This document shows positions 1 to 12,152 of a stretch of DNA of 64,000 bases, one piece after another. The first letter of the stretch is position 1, and each line of letters begins with the position of its first letter. A program made the position numbers and the translations under genes. The notes beneath the pieces were generated by a model that saw only the letters and a list, made by a program, of their open reading frames with translations, was not told the origin of the DNA and ran no database searches. Source of the stretch: Thermothielavioides terrestris NRRL 8126 (taxonomy: Eukaryota; Ascomycota; Sordariomycetes; Sordariales; Chaetomiaceae); contig NC_016461.1 in NCBI RefSeq assembly GCF_000226115.1, forward strand, positions 1,426,001-1,490,000, written 5' to 3'.

Positions 1-784
1 TCCGAAAAGTTTCGCTGACCATCGAGCAGCCTCCGATCCAGGGTGATCCCTCAGATCCTTGGCGACTGATACACTACTTGTGGTCGACTTGCCTTCGACT
101 GCAGCCTCGCCGCCTCAGATAACCAGTAACTGAGTGACGCATCTTAGGAGTCAAGTGAGGATGGAGAAGCATATCTGACGCTGGCTCACGGTCGTTGACA
201 CCGTTTCTAAACTCACATTCGTGGAACATAGCGAGTTGACCTTCTACTATGTCCCAAGTGCTTGCGTGTCACATGGCAGCTGTTGACTTGGAATTCACTT
301 CCTTTCCAAATCGGGTATCAGGTTACGGCGTCCTTGGGGAAGATTGCCCTGGTTTGCGCGTTCGTTTATGGCTGTTCAGGTTCAAGCACAAATTACCGAC
401 TACAAAGGCAAATGGGAAAGTTGACGCCGCTACAGAGGTCGAAATGTCCCATCGTCACATACGCGGTCCAGCTTAAGGTTTACGCGAGTGTCCTCCGTAA
501 TGTTGTGGACTGGACGGAATACGGAATAGTTAGTTAATCCGTTTGCCGCCATGAAGACTTGATGGCACCTCGACCGCCTTTTAGGCACACCCCAGGGGTC
601 TCTCTGCTCCACGCGGCTGCCTGCCAAGCACTGATGATTGGTGACTGCAACAACATCACCTTGCTTCCGCAATCTGGACGGACGAAACCTTCAAAACCCC
701 GGCACTCCGGAGTGTCGTCGGTTCTTGCGCGCCAGCAAGAAAGAGGACCAGCACGTTACCATCCACGATGCCACATCCGACATC
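1..784. other. Intergenic and 5' leader, no gene seen
   Basis: No reading frame here looks like protein. Near 514-531 there is a direct repeat of the word ACGGAATA that recurs elsewhere in the window. Several ATG codons lie between 549 and 635, upstream of the start chosen for the next gene, so the transcript start of that gene probably lies downstream of them or they act as upstream ORFs. This cannot be decided without transcript data. Confidence 0.5.
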
Positions 785-3682
785 ATGGATACCACTGCCG
801 CAGCCTCGACGCTGACCCGGCAACGCTTCAGCGTGGCTGTCCTGTCGCTTGCCGCAGCCGCGACGCTGGGCTACTTCTGCTACCGCATCTACAGCCCGCC
901 GCTTCCCGAGCCATCTCCCGACCGTCGCCTCCACCGGAGCAACGCGGTCCGCCACCGCCGGCGCTCGCTTCCAGATGTCACCCACACACATGCCCACACA
1001 CACGCCAACGATCGCGGCCGTGACCGCGAACCTTCCGAGGCGTCCACCACGTCGGCCGAGACCCAGCCGGACGAGAACATCGACGTCAACACGGTCCGCC
1101 CTTTGAACGACGCCGAGACTGTCGCCGATGAGCACGTGCTCGACGACAACTGGTACGACGACGCCAACAATCAGTTCGGCGGCCTGCAACAACGCGCAGG
1201 CCAGAATATTGTCAGTTTGCTCTTCCGTGTTTCCGAGGACAACGCCCGTCGCAACGCCTACGTCCACCGAGGATGCCAGTGCAACAGCTGCGGCGTTACG
1301 CCCATTCGCGGCATCCGCTACCGCTGCGCCAATTGCGTCGACTTCGACCTCTGCGAGGCGTGCGAGTCGCAGGGCTTCCACATCAAGACGCACGTCTTCT
1401 ACAAGATCCGCGTCCCCATCCCGCGACTGGGCGCCCGCCAGCTGCAGCCCACGTGGTACCCCGGCGACCCCGATAACTGCCTGAGACCTCTCCCCAAGCA
1501 CCTGATGCCCAGGCTGTCTAAGGAGACCGGCTTCGAGCGCCCCGAGCTTGAGGCCCTCTGGGAGCAGTGGACCTTCATGGCGAACACTGAGTGGCGAGAG
1601 GACCCGGATGAGCTCGGCTTGGCGATGGACCGGAAGACGTTCGAGCGCTATCTGGTGCCATCGGGCGGCTACAGGCACATCGCTCCGAATCTGCTGCACG
1701 ATCGCATGTTTGCCTTTTACGATGACAACAACGACGACCTCATTGGCTTCTCCGAGTTTCTCCGCGGCACCGCCTATCGCAAAAGGAAGGACAGACTCCG
1801 CAGGATATTCAACGGCTACGACATCGACGGTGATGGTTACGTCAGCCGCCGCGATTTCTTGCGCTTATTCCGAGCATACTACGTCGTGTTCAAACATCTC
1901 CACAAGGACATCGTCGATGGTCTCGATGACCAGCTCATGAGCTCCACCGATGTCGAACAGCTGGTGACCAGTAGGCAACCGCTGAGCAGTCTATTCGGCC
2001 GTGAGGGAGGCATCGCCGAGGCCGACCTGGGCCGTCCGCTGGAGGGCAAAGTCGTCAATCTCCACACGGGAGAGGTGCGCGTTACGGATGGGGCGACGAG
2101 GGCGGTGAACGAGAGCGCGCCAGACACGGCCGACCGCCGGTCGGTTCTGACCAGCGTGTATACGAGGCAGGCACACGGCGCCGAGAGCCTCTTCGGGCCT
2201 GTCACGGACAACCCACGGCCAGCCGGCGAGCGAGCATCTGGGCTAGAGTACCTGAGCGGTCTGTTGAACCCACCGTCCCGGGTCAACGAGCTACCAGCAT
2301 TGCTCGTGGGTGAGCGGCGTGATAACGGCGACTTCCTGTTTGTCCTTAATGGCCGCGGTGGCCAAGAAGGAAGCGGCGAAGCACAAGAAACCCAGGCTAG
2401 AGGCGAAGACGCACCAACTTCTGGCGATCACGGCACGTCTGCGTCCGGAGAGGACAGGGCCGAGGATCGTCTCGGTGCAAACGGGTCCTCGGATGGTGGA
2501 GTCGCCGACGAGCCGGACATGCGTCGGCCCGCTTATAGCGCCGTGTCCAGTCGTCGCATCAAAGTGAATGCGCGAAGGAAGCTGTTCGACCGTTGGAAGA
2601 GGAGGCAATTCTACTTGGACGAGGAAGAAGGCGTGCTTCCTCCCGAGGACTGGAGCGACGATGACGATGTTCTCGCCAGTCTCAGTGGCCCGGCTGATGA
2701 TACCAAAGCTTGTCAGCCGCCATTATCTTCTCGATCACGATCGTCCTCCAAGGTTAGATTTGCCGAAGACGCCGATGACTTCGACGTCCGGTCAAACCCT
2801 TCGACCTCATCGAGGAGCATTCCGGAGAGGTGGGGAGGCATGGAGATTCCTGATGCGGAGCGGGACGTCGGCAAGGAGATTTTCTACCAAGTCATCCAGC
2901 AGGCCTTCAACGAGATGCTAGACACGATCTTCAAGGAGAAGGAAGACCTTGCCGTCCAGGCTGCCGAGACAAAGGAACTGCGCGACAAGTACCGGCACGC
3001 CTTTGAGTCCATCAATCCCGACGAGGAGAACGAGCCCCAGGCAAACCTTGACTCTGCGTCCGGAAGATCCAAATCTCCCCGCGACCAGTCATTGCAGGAA
3101 CTGCCGGACGCCAGTGGCTATTCGGTCGACCCTGCAGCCGCCCAGCCTGAGGGTCACCCTCGAGAAGAAGTCGAGGATGATGAGGACGACGGCGAAACCA
3201 GCGCCGAAGAAGACGATGATTCCTTGCCCCCGCTGATAGCAGAAGACGAGCGATCCGGATCCGCCGAGTTTGAAGTGTACCGCGACCCGACCATGCCTCA
3301 GTTCCGACCGAACTCCATCCCAACAGTCCGCGAGCGGGAACCCAAGCAGAGAGAGCCTCCATCCTCGTCTTCAGTTCCGTCGATTGAGGGAGTCACGCCG
3401 CCAGAAACACGTGTGCCACCCTCTGCGCCCGGAAAGCCGACGAGCATGTCGGCCGGCACCGGAACCGGAGCGCGCGGCAGCGCCTCGCCCGTTCCGATCC
3501 CGCGTAGCACGCTGATCCAATGGAGACGTCTCGATCTTGCCGAGGAGGAGGCAAAGACCCGCGGCGGGTGGGGCAGGCTGAACTACGACGAGTTTGAGCG
3601 TGCCTACAAGGCGGCAGACGCAAGGGGAACCCGCATGGACTATCTAGGCACCTGGGTGGACTTTTGCATCCCATGTGTCTAG
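785..3682 (+). CDS. Membrane-anchored ZZ zinc-finger and EF-hand protein
   Basis: A single uninterrupted frame of 965 residues. Residues 15-33 form one hydrophobic segment after a short N-terminus, suggesting a signal anchor. A ZZ-type zinc finger follows, with Cys164, Cys166, Cys169, Cys181, Cys184, Cys190 and Cys193 and closing His199/His203. Two EF-hand loops start at Asp313 and Asp346; the second (DIDGDGYVSRRDF) is a canonical calcium loop. The C-terminal half is acidic, serine-rich and probably disordered, with a short coiled-coil-like stretch around residues 690-740 and an ordered last 60 residues. ZZ domains bind protein termini or histone tails and EF hands bind calcium, so a calcium-regulated adaptor on a membrane is a reasonable inference; no enzyme motif is visible. 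The frame is open further upstream, but 785 is the first ATG in it and directly precedes the hydrophobic segment. The next gene is over 5 kb away. Confidence 0.88.
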   Translation: MDTTAAASTLTRQRFSVAVLSLAAAATLGYFCYRIYSPPLPEPSPDRRLHRSNAVRHRRRSLPDVTHTHAHTHANDRGRDREPSEASTTSAETQPDENIDVNTVRPLNDAETVADEHVLDDNWYDDANNQFGGLQQRAGQNIVSLLFRVSEDNARRNAYVHRGCQCNSCGVTPIRGIRYRCANCVDFDLCEACESQGFHIKTHVFYKIRVPIPRLGARQLQPTWYPGDPDNCLRPLPKHLMPRLSKETGFERPELEALWEQWTFMANTEWREDPDELGLAMDRKTFERYLVPSGGYRHIAPNLLHDRMFAFYDDNNDDLIGFSEFLRGTAYRKRKDRLRRIFNGYDIDGDGYVSRRDFLRLFRAYYVVFKHLHKDIVDGLDDQLMSSTDVEQLVTSRQPLSSLFGREGGIAEADLGRPLEGKVVNLHTGEVRVTDGATRAVNESAPDTADRRSVLTSVYTRQAHGAESLFGPVTDNPRPAGERASGLEYLSGLLNPPSRVNELPALLVGERRDNGDFLFVLNGRGGQEGSGEAQETQARGEDAPTSGDHGTSASGEDRAEDRLGANGSSDGGVADEPDMRRPAYSAVSSRRIKVNARRKLFDRWKRRQFYLDEEEGVLPPEDWSDDDDVLASLSGPADDTKACQPPLSSRSRSSSKVRFAEDADDFDVRSNPSTSSRSIPERWGGMEIPDAERDVGKEIFYQVIQQAFNEMLDTIFKEKEDLAVQAAETKELRDKYRHAFESINPDEENEPQANLDSASGRSKSPRDQSLQELPDASGYSVDPAAAQPEGHPREEVEDDEDDGETSAEEDDDSLPPLIAEDERSGSAEFEVYRDPTMPQFRPNSIPTVREREPKQREPPSSSSVPSIEGVTPPETRVPPSAPGKPTSMSAGTGTGARGSASPVPIPRSTLIQWRRLDLAEEEAKTRGGWGRLNYDEFERAYKAADARGTRMDYLGTWVDFCIPCV

Positions 3683-5731
3683 CGGGTTCCCGATGACAAT
3701 GGCCTCTTGAGCGAGTGGTGTGATGATGGTCTGGATCGAGCAGTGTTTGAGCGCTGATCCCACGGCGCTCGGGTGTTTAAGGGAGACAGACTGCAGAGCG
3801 GCCGGTCCAAATGTCTCTTGGTGTCACGGTCGGTGTAATAGAACATACTTAGCAGTGCATAGCAAGGAGGAAAAGAAAAGCCACGATCCGTGAAAGGCAA
3901 CCTCAGCTTGTGTGCGCTTGGACTGGTTGGTCACCAAGCTTGAAAGGGCTGATCTTCGAAAGCGGCCCACTTCCGTTGGGAGGCCGGATCCCGATCAGCG
4001 TAGCTTCCTTTCCCTCTGCCCGAGGGCAGCTACAAGCATAACCCACTTACGTGGTAAAGTTTAATGCCCGGCAGTTCATGCATCTCTTCGTATGGGGTGT
4101 TGCGCGGGAGCAAACCGTGCTTAAGGGGAAAAGGGGTAAGTAAACAATGCGCACGGACCACAGGCGATGCCTATGCACTCCGGAGCTCCCGAATCCTGAC
4201 TCGAGACCACCATTCTGAAAGCGCAAAAACACCCAACAACAGAGAGGGAGGGTACAGTGCGTTACGGCGCTGCAGGACCAACCAAGAAGCACGTGCAATA
4301 TCAACAACCATTCGCAGTCTTCGTCCTAGGTCCCAACGCGGCTGGGAGGGGGCTCGCAGGGTTCTAGATCTCGATTCGATTTCCACTCTACACACATTTG
4401 GTTGCGAAGAATCAGGCCAAGGATAATCGCGAAATTTCGAATGTCCGTTGCCCATTGGTAAGCACTGTCTCTGTCTGTTCTGTCCTGCTATAGTTATCAT
4501 TTTCAAGTCCCGAGCACCTGACGCCGCTGAGGCTGTTGCGGACGGGAAGGGTCGTGATGCAGATTTGCCTCCGAGGCAAAAGCGTAGGCAATCAAAAGCT
4601 GGCTGGAAAATGCCGCCAGACGTAAGTGGGACCCGGTGAGAGCCTGGAGTTTGAGGCTGCAGTGCAACATATCAGCAATGGACTTTGTAACTTCCAAATT
4701 GGAGCATAGGCCTGTACGTGTACGATCATTCGAGGCTGCGCGTGAGAGACTTCAGTCGGTGGCTCGTAGGCTTGACGTGTTATTGAGAGAGAATTTCTCT
4801 GGTCCAGCATCCCTTCTTGTGAGAGGGACGAGTCAGAATCCGACGGGATCGTGCGTGCAACGGCGACGGGCGGGACCAAATCACTCGGCGATTTGAGTGA
4901 CCGGCTTGATCTCCTCCGGGGAAATGCCAGCCCTGACGCTCCGACGGTCCTGTCCAGTAAACGGCGCGGACAAGGCTGGACTCAGACTTCAACGCTTCCG
5001 AAGTTGATACGACCTCTCGCCCGCGTCCCCACAATTCCCACGATACATCTGGTCACTAGCATGCCCACCAACCCGTGCGGGGATGGGTATAGGCTGCCAT
5101 CTTTCCGTGGGCTGGAGGAGGCTACGGTGGCCGTCAAATTATATCAAAGCCTGCTAGGGGGGCGACTTGGGTGGCGTTGGACCGCAGATGCTGGAGAAGT
5201 GAGCAAAGTCTACGGCCGCAACAAGCGTCCGGGATGTGACCCAACACCCTGTGGATCGCGGCCGATGGTTGTTTGAATTTATCATCTCGTTGGCTAACAG
5301 TAAAGGACCCTATCTCGGAGTCGGAACACCTGCGCTGCCGGATTGGCCGGAGTCTAGACAGTCGAGCAAAATGACCTGATTGAGGGTCACCATGCCTCTG
5401 CTTCGGCAGACAAAGAAGACATGTCTTGTACGTGGCGTCGTTGCGTGACCCTCAGCAAACAGCGGCGCCGACCTCCCGGCGTATCATGTTGAAGGACGGG
5501 AGGCAAACCTGCTCTACGTGCTGCGCACTGTGCCGAGACTTTCTGGGACTTGGTGGTGTGTACATGGGGAGTTATGCCGAGGCCAACTCCTCACTTACGG
5601 GCCCACACACCATGGATGATGGCTGCCGCCTCGAGACGACAGGCCAGAGGTTCGTTGGAGTCCTCTGCCTCAACCCCCCTCCTTCTTCCGCACCCACCCG
5701 CCCCGAACTCCCAGCAGTAGCCGCCCGTGTT

Positions 5732-5754
5732 GGGGGGGGGGGGGGGGGGGGGGG
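5732..5754 (+). repeat. G homopolymer, 23 bases
   Basis: An uninterrupted run of G in intergenic DNA. It could form G-quadruplex structure, and its length is likely imprecise in any sequencing read. Confidence 0.9.
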
Positions 5755-5891
5755 CTTGGTGCACTGCATAGAGCTAGGATAGGCTGGTGAGGAGACTGTC
5801 GCTCACCTGCTGCAGCGAATCGTGGCTAGGAACGGGAAGGATTTGTGACAGATGCAAGAATGTAAGAGACTGATGGGTTGTTCAAGGGGTC

Positions 5892-5910
5892 CACACACAC
5901 ACACACACAC
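5892..5910 (+). repeat. CA dinucleotide microsatellite
   Basis: About nine to ten CA units in intergenic DNA. Confidence 0.9.
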
Positions 5911-8900
5911 GTTCGAGCGTCCAGTTGGTTCCATGCCCGACGGGCAAGCGGTGAACGGCAGCGCAGTCGGCGTGACACTGACCTCCGGTGAGAGATAGGG
6001 GAGTTTCTACTTTAATATTCCGAGATTAGTGATTGCCAACGACTCCTGTCGCCATCCTGTAAAGGGAGATTGGGTATACCACCAGCAAGAATCTCGGGAT
6101 TAATCCAACTTCGTCGGAAAGCGTCTGTCCATCAAAGGCACACCGAGGAGGGGTTGGGCTGGAACAGGTGGGCGGGGATCTTAGGGTAGATTTCTATGTA
6201 GCGGTGCGAACAGTCCTCTAGAGTGTTTGCTAAAGCCGCAGCCTGAAAGGCCGGGGGGCGTAAGGCAGAACAAGACCTGCAAGGGCCCAAGATGCTACTG
6301 GGGTCCGGCAGCTACCCGTTGGCTTCGCCCAGCCGGCCCGTGGTAGCTTAGGTTGTTTCCGTCGCTGAGGATACTCACCGCTCGGCCGAGGAATCGAACG
6401 AGCTGCCGGAAAAGGAGAGAGAGGAGGCTTGTGTGCGCGCCGGACAGGGGATTGCTGGTGTCCCTGTGCCAGCCCCAAAGCCAGCCATGCTTCCCTTCCT
6501 TCCTCCACCCGGACGAGAGCCGTCTAAGATTGCTGGGGCTACAGCAAGGCGGACTGGCTCGCAGCAGGAGAGGGTCCCGGAGCTCGTTCCGGGGCTTGCT
6601 TCTTCCGCGTACTGCGTACCTGGTATAATTGCCCAGTGTCAGAACCCTACTAGTACCCTTGCAAGTCGCAATTTTATCCCGGCGCCGATTTCGCCCAAGC
6701 TGAAAGGGGGAACCGCGCTGAAGCATGCCCACCTTGCCAACGTTCACGACTTCAGTTAGGTATGTACGGAGTACGGAAGAACTGTAAGTACCTTACAGAT
6801 ACGTCCGCATTGATCACAGCAACTCAATTCCCGCCCTTCTACCAAGTCTTCCCTTGGTTCGAGCGGGTCCCGACCTGCAGACGACGCAAATCATGTTATC
6901 ATGACCCCTGCGCAGCCGTGATGCCGTTCGGCCGTTCCAATAGCTTGCTGGCTCTTTTCGAGAATTCCGGGAACCAAGCGCTCCCGCGTCTCGGCGCTTA
7001 TGGAGCCCTTTCTGGTCTTGCAATTGTGCATTACGCCTATTCCGTCCGGCAACATCCAGAGGGTTATCGTGGCGCCGTCCTGGCATGGCTTACTTTGTTG
7101 CGTCGTGGAAGTGGAAGCAGCAGCACCGGGCTACGCAGGGCAGGGAAATGCCTGCTGTGTCTGCGGTGCAAATTCTCAGCTCAAAGCATGGTTGATGGGA
7201 GCCTGGTCACCCCGGCAGGCTCCGCCCAACAAGGCAGCTTGTTGGTTGCGGTGTTGGTTTGCCTGCAGCACGGCTTCCCCTGCTGGTTTTTTTGAATTCT
7301 TTGGATTGAGGATGGTGGCAGGCACGAAGCATCGAGTCAGTCCAAGTCATGGTGGCTCTCATCTACTTATCACGGCGTAGGGAGGGTGGTAACGTATCTT
7401 GAAGCTGAAGGAGGCCGGTCTGAGCTCGAACTGCACAGTGCCTGAGCGGATCTGCCGTGTATGTACCACACGGTAAGGACCCCTTCTTCATTGCCAACCA
7501 ACGCTGCTGCGGATGGCTGACGAACCACAACACTTGGACAAGTCTCCCCAGCCAAAAAAGGGGTCACGGCATGCTCAAGCCCCTGCCCACCCCCCCGGCC
7601 GATGGCGTTTCCTCCCACACGCACTCACACAGCCTTCGCATTGATGCGGCCGGAGTGCTGTTGGCCATCGCCCTCCCGGTCTCCACCATCACCAAGATGG
7701 CTGCATGCAACCCAGGCTCCCTCTTCGCTGTGGTTGAGCTACACACACCTCACCCCTCTCGGGCCCGAGACAGCTCCACGAACCGCGCTTCCCCGTTCCT
7801 GACCCCTGTTCCCTGATCCCCGATGCTCGCGGCCCTTTCTTCCCGGAAGGGGCCCTTCCCTGCCACCCCTTCTCCTCAACCCTGTCCCAAATTCTTCTCG
7901 AGGCGGCCGGCGAGTGGGGTTCTTCACAAGCACGTTGGCCCAAACCCCTGAGCCGTTCAATCGAGTGGCTGCAGCCCATTAACTAAGCGCCGTTCTGCAG
8001 CTGCAACATGCAACGTTGGCCGTCTCCTCAGACGCGAAAATGTGCGGGAAGAAAAGAGAATGGAGGAAAAAAAAATGACAGCTCCGTTTGTTCGGCCGCG
8101 CCGCTGCACGGCGTCAAAACAAGCAGCCAACGGCTCGATTTGATTGCTTACCAGCCTGTCGGGACTCGAGATAATACGGCAGCTCGCCCAGTTAGCCCTG
8201 GCAAGATCATCCGCGCAATGACACCTGGCCGGGCAGTTTGATGAGGCGCCAGTTGGCGCTGTGGGAGCAGGCACTGTCGATTTGCCTTCGGTTTTGCCAT
8301 CAGCCCATTAATGTTAGCGGTGGCAGCCCTCCAGGAGGAGGCGGTTGGAGCCTTGAAGGGGAAGAAAGCGGTGACGGGCGGATCCTTTTCTCCGCCGACG
8401 ACATCAGAGGACAACGAGGAATTATGCACTGAGAAAGGCAGGAGGATGGCGGGACAGTTTTGGGTTGTTCTTATTCGTTCATTCTCAGCCCATTCGTGTT
8501 TCGCACTGCACAGTGCTTTTTTTGCTTGGCCGAAGGCACATGGCATTGCTCGGTAGCGTTAAGTTTTAACCCACAGTGACAGCGAGTAACTATCCAAGTT
8601 CATGGGGCTGGAGCCCCAGGACAAGTTGCCAATACCTGTCAAATGGAAGAGATCAAACCGGACTCCAATGCTGGGTAACTAGGTAGTTGATAAACAGACA
8701 CATTGAAACGTGTTTTTCAAACACTATGCGGACGTCAATCCCGAAAATTCCCGCCTCCACCACCCGGCTCAGAACTGCACCATCAAAAATTCTACCATAA
8801 AAGGCGGCGGTTCAAGTGACTGTAGGGAGCTTGACAGCTGGTTCCTGCTCGACTTGGTGCTCGTCTGGGGCTTGCTGTCGGTTTAATTAGCACAACTCTG

Positions 8901-9064
8901 TCGCCGACGTTCACAGACGCAGACCAAGCCGGGGGGAAGCACCCACCTGATGATTATGTCGCGACATCGAGTGTCCAGATATCAGCACAGCCAAGAAAAC
9001 CGATGGTGTATTTCCAAGCAGGCGGAGGGCATTGGCACGAAGCCCCAAGCCAAGCGACGGGCCA

Positions 9065-10390
9065 TCACCGTCTCCTCGACGGCGACGAAAGAGGAACGAT
9101 GGCGTGGCAATCGAAGCATTTCGTCTCATGAGGGCGCCAGTGGAACTTCAAGCACCGGCAGACCCAGACGGCCTCGTTTGGTTTGAGGGGCTTGTGGAGC
9201 TCGATCAAGTCCAGGGCGCGGTAATACCCTTTCCGGAGGCCGCAGTCGATGCAGAACCGCCGGACGCCCCAGGTCTCCCGGATTCGCTGGTCCATGTTGC
9301 CGTCGTCGTCTGCGGGGCCGTTCGCCGTCGCCGTGATTCCGAGGCCGCTGCGGCCGTCACTCGCGGCCGCGCCGGCGAGGCTGCTCCTCGTCAATGTGGG
9401 GTCGTAATGCGGGTTCGCCGGGGGCGTCAGGCCGGCCGATCTCGCCCCCTCTCCGCCGTCTTCGATCGCGCCGGTCTGCCTCGGGGACGAGTTGCCCCAC
9501 TTAAACAGCTCGAAGCGGTCGAAGCCCTTGAGCTTGAAGCAATGGTAGCAGGCAAACCAGGGCGGCGTCTTGCCCTTGCATCTCTTCGCGCTGCCGGATT
9601 CGGGCTTCTCGTCCTCGCCGTAACGCCCGTAGTACTGCTCTGCGTACAGCATGCCCTCCAGCTTGACATGATCAGGCAGGTTGTCCGGGTGGAAGTTTTC
9701 CCTGAACCATCGAGAGGCTTGGGCTGCCCTGCAGCATTGATACCAGGTGAGATACTTTCGGATCTCGGCAACGACGCAGGGCGGCAGCCGCTGCAGCAGC
9801 TTCAGGCCGTTGGGCTTCTTGGCCGCCTCGGGCTTGTTCATCACGGCCTGGCGGCGAGTTGGCCGCGGCACCTGGTAGGATGGCAAGTCCGGCGAGGGAT
9901 GGTAGCCAGGCGCCGTCGTCGCGAAGGATGGATAAGGCTGGGCGTATGCTTGGTAGGAGAGGTCGGATGACTGCGATGGGAGCGAGGCGACCAGGTATCC
10001 GCCGCAAGCAGAGCTTTGCGAAAAGGCTCTCGGAGCCTGGATCTGCGGGTAAAGAGCGAGCGGCGCGGAGAGCTCGAACTGCGAGGGGCTCGGCATCAAC
10101 GACGTCGGCAGCCCTTGGGTCTGATGCGCACGATCGTGGGCTGGTCCCGGGTAGTGACTCCTGGCGTACACGAGGGAGTCTGACCCCGGCTCAGAAATTC
10201 CCGATGCCGGCGACAATGCCCGTGACATGTTGCCGGGAGGGGCGCTGACGGTGCTGAATGGAGTCGAGTACGAAGTCGAGGACGAGTTTGAAGAGACGGA
10301 AGAGGAGCGCGTCTCTAGCGCAGACCTGGCTGACAACGGAGACAAGTAGTAGCTCTCGTGGTGATAGGACAAGTCACGGTTCGGATCCAT
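9065..10390 (-). CDS. F-box-like protein with C-terminal Cys pairs
   Basis: An intronless frame of 441 residues starting at the ATG complement of 10388-10390. The first ~185 residues are Ser/Pro/Tyr-rich and low in order. Residues ~195-235 read as an F-box-like helix bundle (LLQRLPPCVVAEIRKYL followed by a WF motif), the element that would bind Skp1 in an SCF ubiquitin ligase. After it come Cys281/Cys284 in a CYHC motif, a FCIDCG pair, and a CRC plus CFDC cluster near the C-terminus, consistent with a structural zinc site. This architecture matches a family of fungal F-box proteins of unknown substrate. The role in protein turnover is inferred from the F-box alone, which is divergent here. 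No neighbour within 5 kb helps. Several Gly/Ser/Arg-rich inserts between 300 and 370 are probably loops. Confidence 0.8.
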   Translation of the reverse strand: MDPNRDLSYHHESYYLSPLSARSALETRSSSVSSNSSSTSYSTPFSTVSAPPGNMSRALSPASGISEPGSDSLVYARSHYPGPAHDRAHQTQGLPTSLMPSPSQFELSAPLALYPQIQAPRAFSQSSACGGYLVASLPSQSSDLSYQAYAQPYPSFATTAPGYHPSPDLPSYQVPRPTRRQAVMNKPEAAKKPNGLKLLQRLPPCVVAEIRKYLTWYQCCRAAQASRWFRENFHPDNLPDHVKLEGMLYAEQYYGRYGEDEKPESGSAKRCKGKTPPWFACYHCFKLKGFDRFELFKWGNSSPRQTGAIEDGGEGARSAGLTPPANPHYDPTLTRSSLAGAAASDGRSGLGITATANGPADDDGNMDQRIRETWGVRRFCIDCGLRKGYYRALDLIELHKPLKPNEAVWVCRCLKFHWRPHETKCFDCHAIVPLSSPSRRR

Positions 10391-11163
10391 GATGGAGACG
10401 GGTTGTTTGATCGAGCCCTAGGCACTGACGTGGTGCGAGCAGACGATGCAAAGGGAACACACCAGCGGGCTTTCTTGTATAGGACTGTCAACTTTGGGAG
10501 AGGAAAGGGGGGAAAAGTCGCGGCGGAGTGAGGGAAGCCACGGCAGATAACGAGCCGTGGTTGCCGTTCTCCCTGATGGCCTGGTCCCGTCGCTGCACTA
10601 CGGGTGTTTCCAGCAGCCGAGTCAGAGCACTGTGGTTGACGGCATTCAACACTGGGTGAGGGAAGCCGCCTATCAGGTCGGCTTCTGGGAGGCGCCGTGC
10701 TTGTTGCCCTGTCAGGAAACAGCCTGGTCGGCAGGGGGGCGCGGAATACCCGAGGCGAATACAGACAGTAAGCTGCTGAATGCCCCGCAACTCAAATCGA
10801 CCGCGACGCAGGAGCCCGGGAAATGGGCAGAGGACCGAACTGATACGGCAAAGACCACCGGCGGGTATGATGGTGACGGAGTGCCGATAGCAATTCCGCG
10901 AAGAACGCGACTGAGAGGATCAAGTGCCGCAGTCTCTGGCTCCAAGTGGTCCGGTAAACAAGGTGAGCTTGAAAGCGGAGGAGCAGAGAAGAGGGAGTCG
11001 GGAGATCATCTGACAGACTCGGAACGCGGCCAGCCGTCCGGGGGGAAGCAACTTCACCCCAGAAGAGGGGGGGGGGGTAAAGGGGGGAGAGGGTAATGGT
11101 GACCGGACAGTATCAGCGCCGGCCGGGCTTGCCCGAGCACCCCAGGGTGCGCGAGCTCAATCG

Positions 11164-11184
11164 AGTGTAGTGTAGTGTAGTGTC
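11164..11184 (+). repeat. GTAGT tandem of the TAGTGTA word family
   Basis: The five-base unit GTAGT/TGTAG is repeated about four times. The same word recurs at more than ten other intergenic places in the window. Confidence 0.7.
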
Positions 11185-12138
11185 CTCGCGGGTGATTGGC
11201 GGTGCACCGTGTGAGACTTGCAGAAGAGAATCGAAGCTAAGTGGGTAGCTTTCTCGGCAAGGCTCTGGACCCTGGTCGCTGAAGTCCAGTCACTCCCGCC
11301 CCTGGTCGGCTGCTTCTCAGAAGGCCGGCCCTCGCAGAGCATGTTGGATCCCGAACAGAGCCGAGGAGGGAGAGACGTTGAAGCGAGGCGTCCTTGCGGT
11401 TTGTTTCACACTTTATGCACCCTGAGCCAGATCCGGAGCGCTGGGGAGTAATCTTATACAGGCCCCACGGTTTCAAGCAGTAAACGTTCTGGGGCGCCTG
11501 GAGGATGAGTGCCGCGGGAATTTCGCGCGGTCGCAGCTGTTTGGGGGGTGCGAGCGAGCGAGGGAGGGTGGAGGGAAGCCGTGTTTCCAATGGGTACTCT
11601 CGGCCCCGAAGCCGCCTCTCGTAGACGGCGTCTCCCGGCCGGTCACGCTGGCTGCTCGAGGCCGGTTGGTGGTAGTGTAAATAGCCAACTGGAAACCCCA
11701 ACGTTACGTTGTATAGTGTATGTACTTGGCAATTTACCTTGCATGGAAGAGGTGATTTTAAACGACTTTCAGAGCGAGGAATAGTGGATCCGATCGGGGC
11801 AGCGGTTGACTGGGGTGGGAGGTCCCTGGAGCATCAATCCTGTCCTGGCTGCCTTCGTGCACACTAGGTAGGTATTCCGTAGCCTGCGCGTCGATTCGAA
11901 TCTGCAATGTTGCTGGAATTCGGCTGGCCCGCCTCCACGGCGGTGCATTGCCGGCGGAGGCAAGGTCCTGCGCGGGCTGGGTGCGCACACACAATACACG
12001 TAGTGCATTTTTTCAGGGGTGGAAAAAGTCTTGGGGCACTGGACTCTGGTCCTGCACGATCTGCGATGCGGGTCTGAGCCAGGCCCGGCTGTGCCGCCGG
12101 TTGTGCCGTCTGTGTGTCCGAAGAGGCTGCGTTGCTAC

Positions 12139-12152
12139 CTAGTGTACACTAG
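12139..12152. repeat. Perfect 14-base palindrome CTAGTGTACACTAG
   Basis: The sequence equals its own reverse complement. It is an intergenic member of the TAGTGTA/TACACTA family described in the findings. Confidence 0.85.

Larger units (their letters stand above)
3683..9064. other. Long intergenic stretch, no gene recognised
   Basis: About 5.4 kb with no reading frame that resembles a protein. It contains a G homopolymer (5732-5754), a CA microsatellite (5892-5910) and an ACGGAGTACGGAA word (6764-6778). The ORF of 177 codons at 6762-7295 has no domain or sensible composition and is treated as chance. Confidence 0.45.

Noticed and set aside
656..1699. 347-codon frame on the minus strand
   Set aside because: It is the shadow of the ZZ/EF-hand gene in GC-rich coding DNA; composition is Val/Ala/Arg-rich with no domain, whereas the plus strand has clear ZZ and EF motifs.
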